Origin: JBFWMG01 sp050251715 | GTDB lineage: Bacteria > Desulfobacterota > Desulfovibrionia > Desulfovibrionales > Desulfovibrionaceae | Length of the DNA stretch: 54,365 nucleotides | Direction: 5' to 3' | Assembly: GCA_050251715.1 (NCBI GenBank) | Contig: JBFWMG010000024.1 | Location: 1 to 54,365 of the forward strand | Shown: positions 40,852 to 49,256 of the stretch, in pieces | How positions within the stretch are numbered: position 1 is the first letter of the stretch | How the letters are laid out: each line of letters starts with the position of its first letter | Program-made: the position numbers and the translations under genes | Notes under the pieces: generated by a model | Seen by the model: the letters and a program-made list of their open reading frames with translations, nothing else | What the model was told of the DNA's origin: nothing | The model's database searches: none

Positions 40852-41954
40852 GGCGGCACCTCCATGTTTTGTGTGAAAATGTCAACCAACTCATGGTCGC
40901 GCAGCGGCCTGCCCACGCGGCCCGCCGTGGCGCGCACCGCAGCCACCATCCGGGGCCACAGGTGGTCGGGCACGGCCACGCCAAGGCGGCGCCCCGCGTC
41001 GCGCACGGCGGCCTGGCCGCTTTTGGCGCCCACGCCCACCACGCGCACCGCGCCCACCCGCTCCGGCGCAAAAGGTTCGAACAGGGCGGGATCCTTGGCC
41101 AGGCCCGCCACGTGCAAGCCGGATTCGCAGGCAAAGACGTCACGGCCCGCCACCGGGGCGTTGCGGGGTATGGGCAGCCCGGCGGCCCGGGCCGCCAGGG
41201 CGCACAGCTCGCGCACGCCGTCCAGGCGGTAGTGGTCCAGCCCGCGTTCGGTGCAAAAGGTGGCCACCTGCTCCAGGGCCGCGATGCCCGCCCGTTCGCC
41301 AAGGCCCAATATGGATACGTCCGCATGGGTCGCACCGGCCAGGAGCGCGCTCACGGCATTGGCCGTGGCCATGCCCAGGTCATTGTGGCAGTGCACGGCC
41401 ACGGCCAGCCCCAGGTCGGCGAACGGGCGCACGCGCGCGGCCAGATCGGCGGGTGCGAAAATGCCTACCGTGTCCGAAAGCCGCACCCGTCGCGCGCCCA
41501 GGCGGGCGGCCAGGGCCGCCACCTTCAGGGCGAAGCCCGGGTCGGCCCGCGAAAAATCCTCAAGTCCCACGGAGAGCTGGGCAATGCCATGCGCCTTTGC
41601 CGCGTCCATGGCCGTGGCCAGTTGTTCCAGCAGACCGACACGCGTGGTGCCCAACCGCACGCCGATGTGCGCGTCGGACACGGGCACGCCCACATTCACC
41701 CAATCCACGGGCAGGGACGCGGCCAGACACAGGTCGTCCACATGGCAGCGGCACCACACGCCCAGGGCGGGCCCATGCAGGTGGCGGCGCGCCCAGGCCG
41801 CGAGTTCGGGCAGGTCTTCGCGTCCCGCGCACCCCAGTTCGATTTCATCCACGCCTAGATCCGCCAGCCCCGTGAGAATGCGCCGCCGCACGCCGGAATC
41901 AAAGTACGCGCCGTAGAACTGTTCGCCTTCGCGCAAGGTGGTGTCTATGAGCAT
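40815..41954 (-). CDS. nifV: homocitrate synthase NifV
   Basis: A 379-residue enzyme that condenses acetyl-CoA with 2-oxoglutarate to homocitrate, the organic ligand of the FeMo-cofactor. The start at ATG 41954 has GGAAGGA before it. The catalytic TIM-barrel signature is DTTLREGEQ near the N-terminus; further motifs are CHNDLGMATANAVSALLAGA and VSILGLGERAG. It then has the C-terminal extension of the isopropylmalate synthase family. Encoded divergently from nifH, it reads left. Specificity as homocitrate synthase rather than isopropylmalate synthase is inferred from the nif context. Confidence 0.92.
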   Translation of the reverse strand: MLIDTTLREGEQFYGAYFDSGVRRRILTGLADLGVDEIELGCAGREDLPELAAWARRHLHGPALGVWCRCHVDDLCLAASLPVDWVNVGVPVSDAHIGVRLGTTRVGLLEQLATAMDAAKAHGIAQLSVGLEDFSRADPGFALKVAALAARLGARRVRLSDTVGIFAPADLAARVRPFADLGLAVAVHCHNDLGMATANAVSALLAGATHADVSILGLGERAGIAALEQVATFCTERGLDHYRLDGVRELCALAARAAGLPIPRNAPVAGRDVFACESGLHVAGLAKDPALFEPFAPERVGAVRVVGVGAKSGQAAVRDAGRRLGVAVPDHLWPRMVAAVRATAGRVGRPLRDHELVDIFTQNMEVPPCFTNATTPGAE

Positions 41955-42000
41955 GGTGTGTCCTTCCATCATGACGTGGTTGGTTGTCGGATGCGGCAAA

Positions 42001-42016
42001 TGCACCAACGATGCCA
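42001..42016 (-). promoter_or_regulatory. candidate sigma-54 promoter of nifV
   Basis: On the minus strand TGGCATCGTTGGTGCA gives GG and GC separated by 10 bases, matching a -24/-12 sigma-54 element with one deviation (GTGCA for TTGCA). The GC lies about 48 bases upstream of the nifV start. It suggests NifA-type activation together with nifH. Confidence 0.55.
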
Positions 42017-42092
42017 ATCGTTGCTTGGCGTTGAGCCTCCATTAAATCAGATGGTTAGCATGCGGGACCGCGCATGGCGGCCAGCACGGTTT

Positions 42093-42141
42093 TGTCGCCG
42101 CCTACACTTTTGTCGTCTTCAGAAGTGTAGGCGACGACACT
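42093..42141. promoter_or_regulatory. inverted pair of NifA-like upstream activator sites
   Basis: A 16-base inverted repeat (42094-42109 and 42123-42138, one mismatch) with a 13-base loop. Each arm contains TGT, 10 bases, then ACT (42093-42108 and 42126-42141), one base away from the NifA consensus TGT-N10-ACA. It lies 80-130 bases upstream of the nifH -24 element and also upstream of nifV, so it may serve both. A transcriptional hairpin is the alternative. Confidence 0.5.
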
Positions 42142-42216
42142 TTCGGCCCGGCCAGCCCCGGTGAGTTTTCTAAATTAAATCAATATTATCAATGGATTGA
42201 TGTCGTATCGCGGGTT

Positions 42217-42231
42217 TGGCACGGCCCTTGC
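42217..42231 (+). promoter_or_regulatory. sigma-54 (-24/-12) promoter of the nifH operon
   Basis: TGGCACGGCCCTTGC matches the sigma-54 consensus TGGCAC-N5-TTGC exactly: GG at 42218-42219 and GC at 42230-42231, 10 bases between. The nifH start is 50 bases downstream. It indicates RpoN-dependent, NifA-type expression under nitrogen limitation. Confidence 0.85.
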
Positions 42232-42280
42232 CCATAGGAACCCCATCGACGGCGCTAACATCAATTTGGAGGATACCGTG

Positions 42281-43111
42281 ATGAGGAAAGTAGCAATTTA
42301 CGGAAAGGGCGGCATCGGCAAGTCCACCACCACACAGAACACCGTGGCCGGTTTGGCTGAAATGGGACGCAAGGTCATGGTCGTGGGTTGCGACCCCAAG
42401 GCCGACTCCACCCGCCTGCTGCTGGGCGGCCTGGCTCAGAAGTCGGTGCTCGACACCCTGCGCGAGGAAGGCGAGGACGTGGATCTGGACGATATCCGCA
42501 AGCCTGGTTTCGGCGGTACCTGGTGCGTTGAATCCGGCGGTCCCGAGCCGGGCGTGGGCTGTGCCGGCCGTGGCATCATCACGTCCATCAACATGCTCGA
42601 ATCCCTGGGCGCGTATGAAGAGTCCGAGAAGTTGGACTACGCCTTTTACGACGTGCTGGGCGACGTGGTGTGCGGCGGTTTCGCCATGCCCATCCGCGAC
42701 GGCAAGGCCGAGGAAATCTACATCGTCTGTTCCGGCGAGATGATGGCCATGTATGCGGCCAACAACATCTGCAAGGGCATCATGAAGTACGCCCAGTCCG
42801 GCAGCGTGCGCCTGGGCGGCCTCATCTGCAACAGCCGCAACGTGGACAACGAAAAGGAGATGATCGAGGAGCTGGCCAAGAAGATCGGCACCCAGATGAT
42901 CTATTTCGTGCCCCGCGACAACGACGTGCAGCGCGCGGAAATCAACCGCAAGACCGTGATCGAGTGGAACGGCGAAGTACCCCAGGCCCAGCACTACCGC
43001 AATCTGGCCAAGGCCATCGACGAAAACAAGATGTTCGTCGTGCCCAAGCCGTTGCAGATCGAGGAATTGGAGCAACTGCTGCTCGACTTCGGCCTGCTGG
43101 AAGCTGCCTAA
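42281..43111 (+). CDS. nifH: nitrogenase iron protein NifH (dinitrogenase reductase)
   Basis: A 276-residue protein that transfers electrons to NifDK with ATP hydrolysis. Start at ATG 42281 after TTTGGAGGATACC. P-loop YGKGGIGKS (about residues 7-15), VGCDPKADS, the two Cys ligands of the bridging [4Fe-4S] cluster in GCAGRGIIT and DVVCGGFAMPIR, and the Arg site in GCAGRG used for ADP-ribosylation in some species. All key residues are present and length is normal. It is the first gene of the nif operon. Confidence 0.98.
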   Translation: MRKVAIYGKGGIGKSTTTQNTVAGLAEMGRKVMVVGCDPKADSTRLLLGGLAQKSVLDTLREEGEDVDLDDIRKPGFGGTWCVESGGPEPGVGCAGRGIITSINMLESLGAYEESEKLDYAFYDVLGDVVCGGFAMPIRDGKAEEIYIVCSGEMMAMYAANNICKGIMKYAQSGSVRLGGLICNSRNVDNEKEMIEELAKKIGTQMIYFVPRDNDVQRAEINRKTVIEWNGEVPQAQHYRNLAKAIDENKMFVVPKPLQIEELEQLLLDFGLLEAA

Positions 43112-43150
43112 CCCCACCCACCCCAAGACGCGAGAAACGGAGAGAACGTC

Positions 43151-43501
43151 ATGATGATAATGATTAGAGCGATTGTGCGGCCCGAAAAGGCGGATGATGT
43201 GTTGGCGGCCCTCATGGACGCCGGTTTCCCCGCCGTGACCAAATTCGCGGTCGCGGGCCGTGGCAAGCAGCGCGGCATCAAGATCGGCGAGGTGACCTAC
43301 GACGAGATCCCCAAGACCATGCTCATGTGCGTGGTGAAGGCCGCGGACAAGGACTACGTGATCGACACGGTCATGCGCACGGCGCGTTCCGGCGCCAAGG
43401 GCGCTTTCGGCGACGGCAAGATCTTCGTGAGCCCGGTGGAGGACGTGTACACCATCAGCTCCGGCATCTGCGACACGGCCCCCGCGGAGGTGACGGCATG
43501 A
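43151..43501 (+). CDS. nifI1: NifI1, PII-type nitrogenase regulator
   Basis: A 116-residue PII-like protein. The T-loop region AGRGKQRGIKIGEVTYDEIPK is characteristic of NifI1. Together with NifI2 it forms a complex that binds NifDK and stops nitrogen fixation when ammonium is present, relieved by 2-oxoglutarate and ATP, as known from methanogens. It starts after CGGAGAGAACGTC. NifI2 overlaps its stop by 4 bases, so the two are made in balance. Confidence 0.93.
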   Translation: MMIMIRAIVRPEKADDVLAALMDAGFPAVTKFAVAGRGKQRGIKIGEVTYDEIPKTMLMCVVKAADKDYVIDTVMRTARSGAKGAFGDGKIFVSPVEDVYTISSGICDTAPAEVTA

Positions 43502-43872
43502 AGGAAGTCATGGCGGTTGTCCGCATGAACAAGATGAACCAGACCAAGAAGGCCATTACCGCCGCCGGTGTGGACGCCTTCTTCGCCTTCGAGGCCTATG
43601 GCCGGGGCAAGGGTCTGGTTGATCCCCGGCTGCTCGACGGCGCGAGCAAGGGATACGAGGAGGCCGCGGAGCTTCTGGGCGAAAAGGGCCGGCTGTACCC
43701 CAAGCGGGTGGTCACCGTGGTCTGCCCCGATGAAGACGTGGACACCATTGTCGAGGCGATCATCGAAGCGAACAAGACCGGAAAGCCGGGCGACGGCAAG
43801 ATTATCGTCATGCCCATTGGCGATGCCGTGCGGGTGCGCACTGCGGAGAAGGGCGCCAAGGCCATCAGCTAG
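43498..43872 (+). CDS. nifI2: NifI2, PII-type nitrogenase regulator
   Basis: A 124-residue PII paralogue overlapping NifI1 (ATGA). Its T-loop is shorter and different (FAFEAYGRGKGLVDPRLLDG) from NifI1, and there is a GDGKIIVMPIGDAVRVRTAEKG ending, the conserved PII C-loop. This pair between nifH and nifD is the arrangement of methanogens and many anaerobic bacteria. The stop codon TAG lies inside a palindromic element at 43869-43955. Confidence 0.93.
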   Translation: MKEVMAVVRMNKMNQTKKAITAAGVDAFFAFEAYGRGKGLVDPRLLDGASKGYEEAAELLGEKGRLYPKRVVTVVCPDEDVDTIVEAIIEANKTGKPGDGKIIVMPIGDAVRVRTAEKGAKAIS

Positions 43873-43955
43873 AGCATAGTCTTCTTGAAGCAATCTCCAT
43901 TGTTTCAAGGGGATGCGCAAGAGCCTCTCGCCTTTTCAAGGCCAGGGCGCTCTAG
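43869..43955. repeat. dispersed palindromic element, copy A
   Basis: A structured element in the 115-base nifI2-nifD gap. It opens with CTAGAGCAT, whose CTAG includes the nifI2 stop codon, and ends with TCTAGCC. It is related to copy B at 53743-53849: shared blocks are TCTTGAA(G/A)CAA, CATTGTTTCA, ATGCNCAAGAGC, TTTCAAGG and TCTAGCC. This copy is more diverged, so its hairpins are weaker. It may act as an attenuator or RNA-stability element before nifD. Confidence 0.65.
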
Positions 43956-43987
43956 CCGGACGCAAACCATACGAGAGGAAGACAGAT

Positions 43988-45622
43988 ATGCCGACCAAGA
44001 AGAAGCTCGTGCAGTGGGAACCCACCAACATCAAGGAGGAATTGCTCAAGAAGTACCCTCCCAAGGTGGCCCGCAAGCGCGCCAAGCAGATAATGATCAA
44101 TGAGGCCAACGAGAGCACCACGCCCGAAATCATGGCCAACGTGCGCACCATTCCCGGCATCATCACCATGCGCGGCTGTACGTACGCGGGTTGCAAGGGC
44201 GTTATCCTTGGCCCCACCCGGGACATCGTGAACATCACCCACGGCCCCATCGGCTGCGGGTTCTATTCGTGGCTCACCCGCCGCAACCAGACCCAACCCG
44301 AGACGCCCGAGTCCGACAACTACATGCCCTATGCCTTTTCCACGGACATGCAGGACAAGGACATCATCTTTGGCGGCGAGAAGAAGCTCGAGGCGGCCAT
44401 CCAGGAGGCCTACGACATCTTCCATCCCAAGGCCATCGCCATCTTCGCCACCTGCCCCGTGGGTCTCATCGGCGACGACATCCATGCCGTGTCCCGCAAG
44501 ATGAAGGAAAAGCTCGGCATCAACGTCTTCGCCTTCAGCTGCGAAGGCTACAAGGGCGTCAGCCAGTCCGCCGGACACCACATCGCCAACAACCAGATCT
44601 TCACCAACGTGGTGGGCGAGAACAACGAGGAAAAGCCCGGCGAGTTCAAGATCAACCTGCTCGGCGAATACAACATCGGTGGTGACGGGTTCGAGATCGA
44701 CCGCATCCTCAAGAAGTGCGGCATCACCTCCATTTCCACCTTTTCCGGCAATTCCACCTACGACCAGTTCGCCTCGGCCCAGGTGGCTGACCTGAACACG
44801 GTCATGTGCCACCGTTCCATCAACTACGTAGCCGAGATGATGGAAGAAAAGTACGGAATTCCGTGGATCAAGGTGAACTTCATCGGCGCCGAGGCCACGG
44901 CCAAGTCCCTGCGCCGCATCGCCCAGTACTTTGGCGACAAGAAGCTCATCGACCGTGTGGAAGAGGTCGTGGCCGAGGAAATGCCCGCCGTGAAGGCCGC
45001 GCAGGATGACGTTTTCCCGCGCACCAAGGGCAAGACCGCCATGCTGTTCGTGGGCGGCTCGCGCGCGCACCACTATCAGGAGCTGTTCAAGGAAATGGGC
45101 ATGCGCACCGTGTCCGCAGGCTACGAGTTTGCCCACCGCGACGACTACGAAGGCCGCCACGTCATCCCCAACCTCAAGGTGGATGCGGACAGCCGCAACA
45201 TCGAAGAGCTGGAGGTGCTGCCCGATCCGGATCGCTTCAACCCGCGCAAGAGCGAGGAAGACCTGAAGAAGCTCAAGGAAGCTGGATTCGAGTTCAAGGA
45301 TTACGAAGGCATGATCCCGGACATGGACAAGGGCACGCTCGTGATCGACGACCTGAACCAGTACGAGGCCGAAAAGCTGGTGGAGATCCTCAAGCCCGAC
45401 ATCTTCTGCGCGGGCATCAAGGAAAAGTTCTCCATCCAGAAGCTCGGCATCCCCATGAAGCAGCTGCACAGCTATGACTCAGGCGGTCCCTATGCCGGCT
45501 TCAAGGGCGCGATCAATTTCTACAACGAGATCGACCGGCTGGTGAACAGCAAGGTCTGGGGTTTCCTGAAAGCCCCCTGGCAGGAAAACCCCGAACTGTC
45601 CGCCACCTACGTGTGGGAATAG
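43988..45622 (+). CDS. nifD: nitrogenase molybdenum-iron protein alpha chain NifD
   Basis: A 544-residue subunit holding the FeMo-cofactor. Start at ATG 43988 behind GAGAGGAAG. P-cluster cysteines lie in GCTYAGCKG, HGPIGCGFYSW and ATCPVGLIGDD. The cofactor ligands are Cys in MCHRSINY and His in LHSYDSGGPYAGF. The substrate-access stretch CEGYKGVSQSAGHHIANN has the conserved Gln and His. It is longer than the Azotobacter chain (492), with an insertion of the kind seen in the group containing clostridia and methanogens. Confidence 0.97.
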   Translation: MPTKKKLVQWEPTNIKEELLKKYPPKVARKRAKQIMINEANESTTPEIMANVRTIPGIITMRGCTYAGCKGVILGPTRDIVNITHGPIGCGFYSWLTRRNQTQPETPESDNYMPYAFSTDMQDKDIIFGGEKKLEAAIQEAYDIFHPKAIAIFATCPVGLIGDDIHAVSRKMKEKLGINVFAFSCEGYKGVSQSAGHHIANNQIFTNVVGENNEEKPGEFKINLLGEYNIGGDGFEIDRILKKCGITSISTFSGNSTYDQFASAQVADLNTVMCHRSINYVAEMMEEKYGIPWIKVNFIGAEATAKSLRRIAQYFGDKKLIDRVEEVVAEEMPAVKAAQDDVFPRTKGKTAMLFVGGSRAHHYQELFKEMGMRTVSAGYEFAHRDDYEGRHVIPNLKVDADSRNIEELEVLPDPDRFNPRKSEEDLKKLKEAGFEFKDYEGMIPDMDKGTLVIDDLNQYEAEKLVEILKPDIFCAGIKEKFSIQKLGIPMKQLHSYDSGGPYAGFKGAINFYNEIDRLVNSKVWGFLKAPWQENPELSATYVWE

Positions 45623-45643
45623 CGAAGCATCAAGGAGAGCGTC

Positions 45644-47020
45644 ATGCTGCTCAGACATACCCCCAAGGAAATCAAGGACCGCAAGTTCCTGTCCATCAAC
45701 CCGGCCAAGACATGCCAGCCCATCGGCGCCATGTACGCGGCGCTCGGCATCAACGGATGCCTGCCGCACAGCCACGGCTCCCAGGGCTGCTGCGCCTACC
45801 ATCGCAGCGCCCTGACCAGGCACTACAAGGAGCCCATCAGCGCGGCCACCAGCTCCTTCACGGAAGGCGCCTCGGTGTTCGGCGGCCAGGCCAACCTGCT
45901 GCAGGCCATCGAGAACATCTTCCTGGTCTATGAGCCGGAAGTCATCGCCATCCACACCACCTGCCTGTCCGAGACCATCGGCGACGACCTGCCGCAGATC
46001 ACGGACAAGGCCAGGAAGGAAGGCAAGGTGCCGGAAGGCAAGAGCGTGATCTATGCCCCCACGCCCAGCTACGTCGGCTCGCACGTCACCGGTTTCTCCA
46101 ACATGGTCAAGGGCATGGTGACCTGCCTGGCCGAAAAGAGCGCCAAGCGCAACGGCAAGGTCAACATCATTCCCGGCTGGGTCGAACCCGCCGACATGGA
46201 AGAGATCAAGCGCCTTACCCGCATGATCGGCATCGAAACCATCATGTTCCCCGACACGTCGGGCGTGCTCAACGGTCCCCTGACCGGCGAGTACAAGATG
46301 TACCCCGAAGGCGGCGTGACCGTGGCCGAGCTCAAGGACTGCGCCAACTCCACCGGCACCCTGGCGCTGGGCGAGTGGGCCTCCGCCGACGCGGCCCGCA
46401 CCCTGGATTCCAAGTTCAAGGTGCCCTGCCGGGTGCTCGACCTGCCCATCGGCCTCAAGGCCACGGACCGGTTCATCGACGCCCTGCGCATCGTGGGCGG
46501 CACCGTGGTGCCCGATTCCATCGCGCTTGAGCGCGGCCAGCTGGTGGACCTTATCAGCGACTACCACCAGTACTTCTATCACAAGAAGGTGGCCCTGGTG
46601 GGCGATCCCGACCAGTTGATCGCACTGACCGAGTTCCTGGTGTCCATCGACATGTGCCCCGTGCACGTGGTCACCGGCACCCCGGGCAAGCGCTTTGAGC
46701 GCCGTATCAAGGAACTGACCAAGGACATGCCCTTCGAGGTCAACGTCAAGGCGCACGGCGACATGTTCCTGCTCCACCAGTGGATCAAGAACGAGCCCGT
46801 GGATCTCATCATGGGCAACTCCTACTGCAAGTACATGGCGCGCGACGAGGACATCCCCTACGTGCGCTGCGGTTTCCCCATCCTGGACCGTCCCGGCCAC
46901 CAGTATTTCCCCACCGTGGGATACAAGGGCGGGCTGCGGCTCCTGGAAAAGATTCTCGGCGTGTTGCTGGACAAGATGGACCGCGACGCACCCGAGAAGA
47001 GCTTCGAACTCGTCTACTAG
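45644..47020 (+). CDS. nifK: nitrogenase molybdenum-iron protein beta chain NifK
   Basis: A 458-residue partner of NifD; both together form the alpha2-beta2 MoFe protein. P-cluster ligands are visible in KTCQPIGAMYAALG, HGSQGCCAYHRSAL and HTTCLSETIGDD. The shared Ser/Cys region and FPTVGYKGGLRLLEKIL are typical. It is about 60 residues shorter than Azotobacter NifK at the N-terminus, as in the short-beta group. It begins 21 bases after nifD. Confidence 0.96.
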   Translation: MLLRHTPKEIKDRKFLSINPAKTCQPIGAMYAALGINGCLPHSHGSQGCCAYHRSALTRHYKEPISAATSSFTEGASVFGGQANLLQAIENIFLVYEPEVIAIHTTCLSETIGDDLPQITDKARKEGKVPEGKSVIYAPTPSYVGSHVTGFSNMVKGMVTCLAEKSAKRNGKVNIIPGWVEPADMEEIKRLTRMIGIETIMFPDTSGVLNGPLTGEYKMYPEGGVTVAELKDCANSTGTLALGEWASADAARTLDSKFKVPCRVLDLPIGLKATDRFIDALRIVGGTVVPDSIALERGQLVDLISDYHQYFYHKKVALVGDPDQLIALTEFLVSIDMCPVHVVTGTPGKRFERRIKELTKDMPFEVNVKAHGDMFLLHQWIKNEPVDLIMGNSYCKYMARDEDIPYVRCGFPILDRPGHQYFPTVGYKGGLRLLEKILGVLLDKMDRDAPEKSFELVY

Positions 47021-47135
47021 GGCGCGCGGCGCGGCGGGGGATCATCCCCCGCCGCCCGGCCCCGGCTCGCAACGGCGGCGGCATCAGGCGGAACCGGCCC
47101 ATTCCCAGGACAACGGCTATCCCCACGAGCGAATC

Positions 47136-48383
47136 ATGAAGAAAGATACTGCCTCTTCTCCGGTGTGTGACACCTGCGGCACTGCCTGCGCCGACCTGTG
47201 CGAGGGATCCTGCGATGGCCGGTGCGCCGACGGGGCTGTCGCCGGAGAGCGGCTGCTGCACCTGCCGGTGGCGCCACGCACCAACGCGCGGGGCCGCTAC
47301 GCGCCGGTGGCGGACGGCGAAGCCCTGTCTGCCCAGGATGCCTTGCGGTTTCTGGCCCATGCCCTGGGCAAGGGCGCGCCTGTCGCCAGGGTCGATCTGG
47401 ACGGGCCCGGCGATCCGCTGGCCACGTCCGAACTGACCCTGGAACTCGTGGCGCGCATCCGTGAGCTGTTTCCCGAAACGTCCGTGAGCCTGACCACCAA
47501 TGGCCTGCACGGCGCGGCAAGCGCCGGGCTTCTGGCCCAGGCCGGGCTTGGCCATCTCACCATCACGGTGGATGCCGTGTCCGCGTCCGTGGCCGCGCAG
47601 CTGTATGCCTGGATCAGACCCAACACCAAGACCCTGCCCATCGCCAAGGCGGCCGAGATCCTGGTGGCGGAACAGGCCGCGGCCATTGCCGCGTGCCGCG
47701 AGGCCGGATTGACGGTGCGCGTGCGCACCACGGTCTATCCCGGCGTCAACCACACCCATGTGGGCGACATTGCCCGCACCGTGGCCGCGCTGGGAGCGCA
47801 GGCCATGGAGATCGTGGGGCACAACGCCCCGGCCGATGCTGACGGGCCGGTCATGGAATCCGCTCCCGCATCGCTGCTGGGCGCGCTGCGCGAGCAGGCG
47901 GGGCAGTATCTCCCCGTGCTCGACGCGCCCGGCGCATCCGATGCCGACGCCTGCGCCCGCGGCGACGGCGGCAAGGCGCTGCTTCAGGCGTGGCGCGGCC
48001 AGACCGCCACGGGCATGCCCATCCCCTCCGGCGACCGGCCCAACGTGGCCGTGGCCAGCTCGGACGGCTTCGAGGTCAACCGCCACCTGGGACAGGCGGC
48101 ACAATTTCTTGTTTACGGACGCGAAGGCGGTACGCGCGACGGGCTGGTCAAGCTGCTCGGCGCGCGCCAGGCGCCGCAGCCCGGCTCGGGCGACGGGCGC
48201 TGGGAGGCCGTGGCCTCGCTCTTGGCCGACTGCGCCTATCTGGTCGCGGCGGGCGCGGGCGAGCGGCCCAAAACCGTGCTTCAGGAAAAGGGCATCCGGG
48301 TCATCGTGGCCGAAGGCGGCATCGAAGGCCTTGTGGATGTGCTGTATGGCGGCGGCAAGAAAGGGAAGGGCAAGGGCAGATAG
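47136..48383 (+). CDS. NifB-like paralogue lacking the radical-SAM cysteines, with NifX-type C-terminal domain
   Basis: A 415-residue protein colinear with NifB of this cluster over its whole length: LPVAPR matches LPVAPK, DGPGDPLA matches AGPGDPFA, TTNGLHG matches SSNGLGI, then AWIR / SWVR and VYPGVN / VIPGVN. But the three radical-SAM cysteines of NifB (C29, C33, C36) are Thr49, Gly53 and Ala56 here, so no SAM cleavage is expected. Instead, the N-terminus has six new cysteines (11, 14, 18, 22, 26, 30). Residues of about 305-405 keep the NifX/NafY-type cofactor-binding domain with VASSDGFEVNRHLGQ. It may carry or store an Fe-S cofactor precursor; that is inference. Confidence 0.85.
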   Translation: MKKDTASSPVCDTCGTACADLCEGSCDGRCADGAVAGERLLHLPVAPRTNARGRYAPVADGEALSAQDALRFLAHALGKGAPVARVDLDGPGDPLATSELTLELVARIRELFPETSVSLTTNGLHGAASAGLLAQAGLGHLTITVDAVSASVAAQLYAWIRPNTKTLPIAKAAEILVAEQAAAIAACREAGLTVRVRTTVYPGVNHTHVGDIARTVAALGAQAMEIVGHNAPADADGPVMESAPASLLGALREQAGQYLPVLDAPGASDADACARGDGGKALLQAWRGQTATGMPIPSGDRPNVAVASSDGFEVNRHLGQAAQFLVYGREGGTRDGLVKLLGARQAPQPGSGDGRWEAVASLLADCAYLVAAGAGERPKTVLQEKGIRVIVAEGGIEGLVDVLYGGGKKGKGKGR

Positions 48384-48422
48384 CCCGGCCCCACGCAAGC
48401 AACAACGCAACGGAGGACAATC

Positions 48423-48725
48423 ATGGCCAAGCCCGAATATCACATTCTCGTCTGTCAAAGTTTTCGCGTGGGCGGCGACCCCAAGGGCGTCTGCCACAAG
48501 CAGACCGACGGCTTTCTGCAATATATGGAAGAAGAGATTCTTGACCGTGGACTGGACATCCTGATCTCCACCACCGGCTGCCTCAAGCAGTGCGACAACG
48601 GCCCGGTGATGGTGGTGCACCCCAACAACTGGTGGTTCGGCAAGGTGGACAGCGAATCCGCCATCGACGCCATTCTGGACGGCATCGAAGACGGCACCCC
48701 TGCCGCGGACTACCTGATTTATTAA
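48423..48725 (+). CDS. thioredoxin-like [2Fe-2S] ferredoxin
   Basis: A 100-residue protein with the cysteine pattern of thioredoxin-fold [2Fe-2S] ferredoxins: Cys11, Cys24, Cys53 and Cys57 (HILVCQSFRVGGDPKGVC, then STTGCLKQCDNGPV). It probably passes electrons to nitrogenase or helps cofactor assembly. The ATG follows a GGAGGA site. It lies between the NifB-like paralogue and a GNAT gene, a position frequent in anaerobic nif clusters. Confidence 0.9.
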   Translation: MAKPEYHILVCQSFRVGGDPKGVCHKQTDGFLQYMEEEILDRGLDILISTTGCLKQCDNGPVMVVHPNNWWFGKVDSESAIDAILDGIEDGTPAADYLIY

Positions 48726-48767
48726 GTCAAGAAGTTCTAACGGAACAACGGCGCAAGGATAGATATC

Positions 48768-49223
48768 ATGGCGGCAAGGGACAGGCATATCCGTCCGGCG
48801 ACGGCGGCTGACGTGGAGGCCATGGTCGGCCTTCTGAACGCCCTGTTCAGCATCGAGGCGGATTTCCAGCCCGATCCCGCCAGGCAACGCCGGGGGCTGC
48901 GCATGCTCCTGAGCGCGCAGACGGCCTGTGTACTGGTTGCGGAGATGGACGGTGAGGTGGCGGGCATGTGCACCTGCCAGCTCGTGGTCTCCACGGCAGA
49001 GGGTGGATTCTCCGGACTGGTGGAAGACGTGGTGGTGGCCGATTCCCGCCGTGGCGGCGGGATCGGCCGCGCCCTCCTCGACGCGGCCACTGCCTGGGCC
49101 GTGGAGCGGGGCGCCACGCGCCTGCAACTCCTGGCCGACGCGGACAACGCCCCGGCATGCGCTTTCTACTCCCATATCGGTTGGACCGGCACCAGGCTCG
49201 TATGCCTGCGCCGCGTTCCCTGA
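48768..49223 (+). CDS. GNAT family N-acetyltransferase in the nif cluster
   Basis: A 151-residue acetyltransferase with the acetyl-CoA binding loop RRGGGIGRALLDAATAWAVE (motif A) and a preceding VEDVVVADS strand, then ADADNAPACAFYSHIGW (motif B). The substrate is unknown. It lies between the ferredoxin gene and nifE in the same direction, with no terminator seen, so it is probably in the same transcript. Acetylation of a nif protein or polyamine is only a guess. Confidence 0.85.
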   Translation: MAARDRHIRPATAADVEAMVGLLNALFSIEADFQPDPARQRRGLRMLLSAQTACVLVAEMDGEVAGMCTCQLVVSTAEGGFSGLVEDVVVADSRRGGGIGRALLDAATAWAVERGATRLQLLADADNAPACAFYSHIGWTGTRLVCLRRVP

Positions 49224-49256
49224 CCCAACGGCTGCAAGACAGAGGCGGTAGGCATC

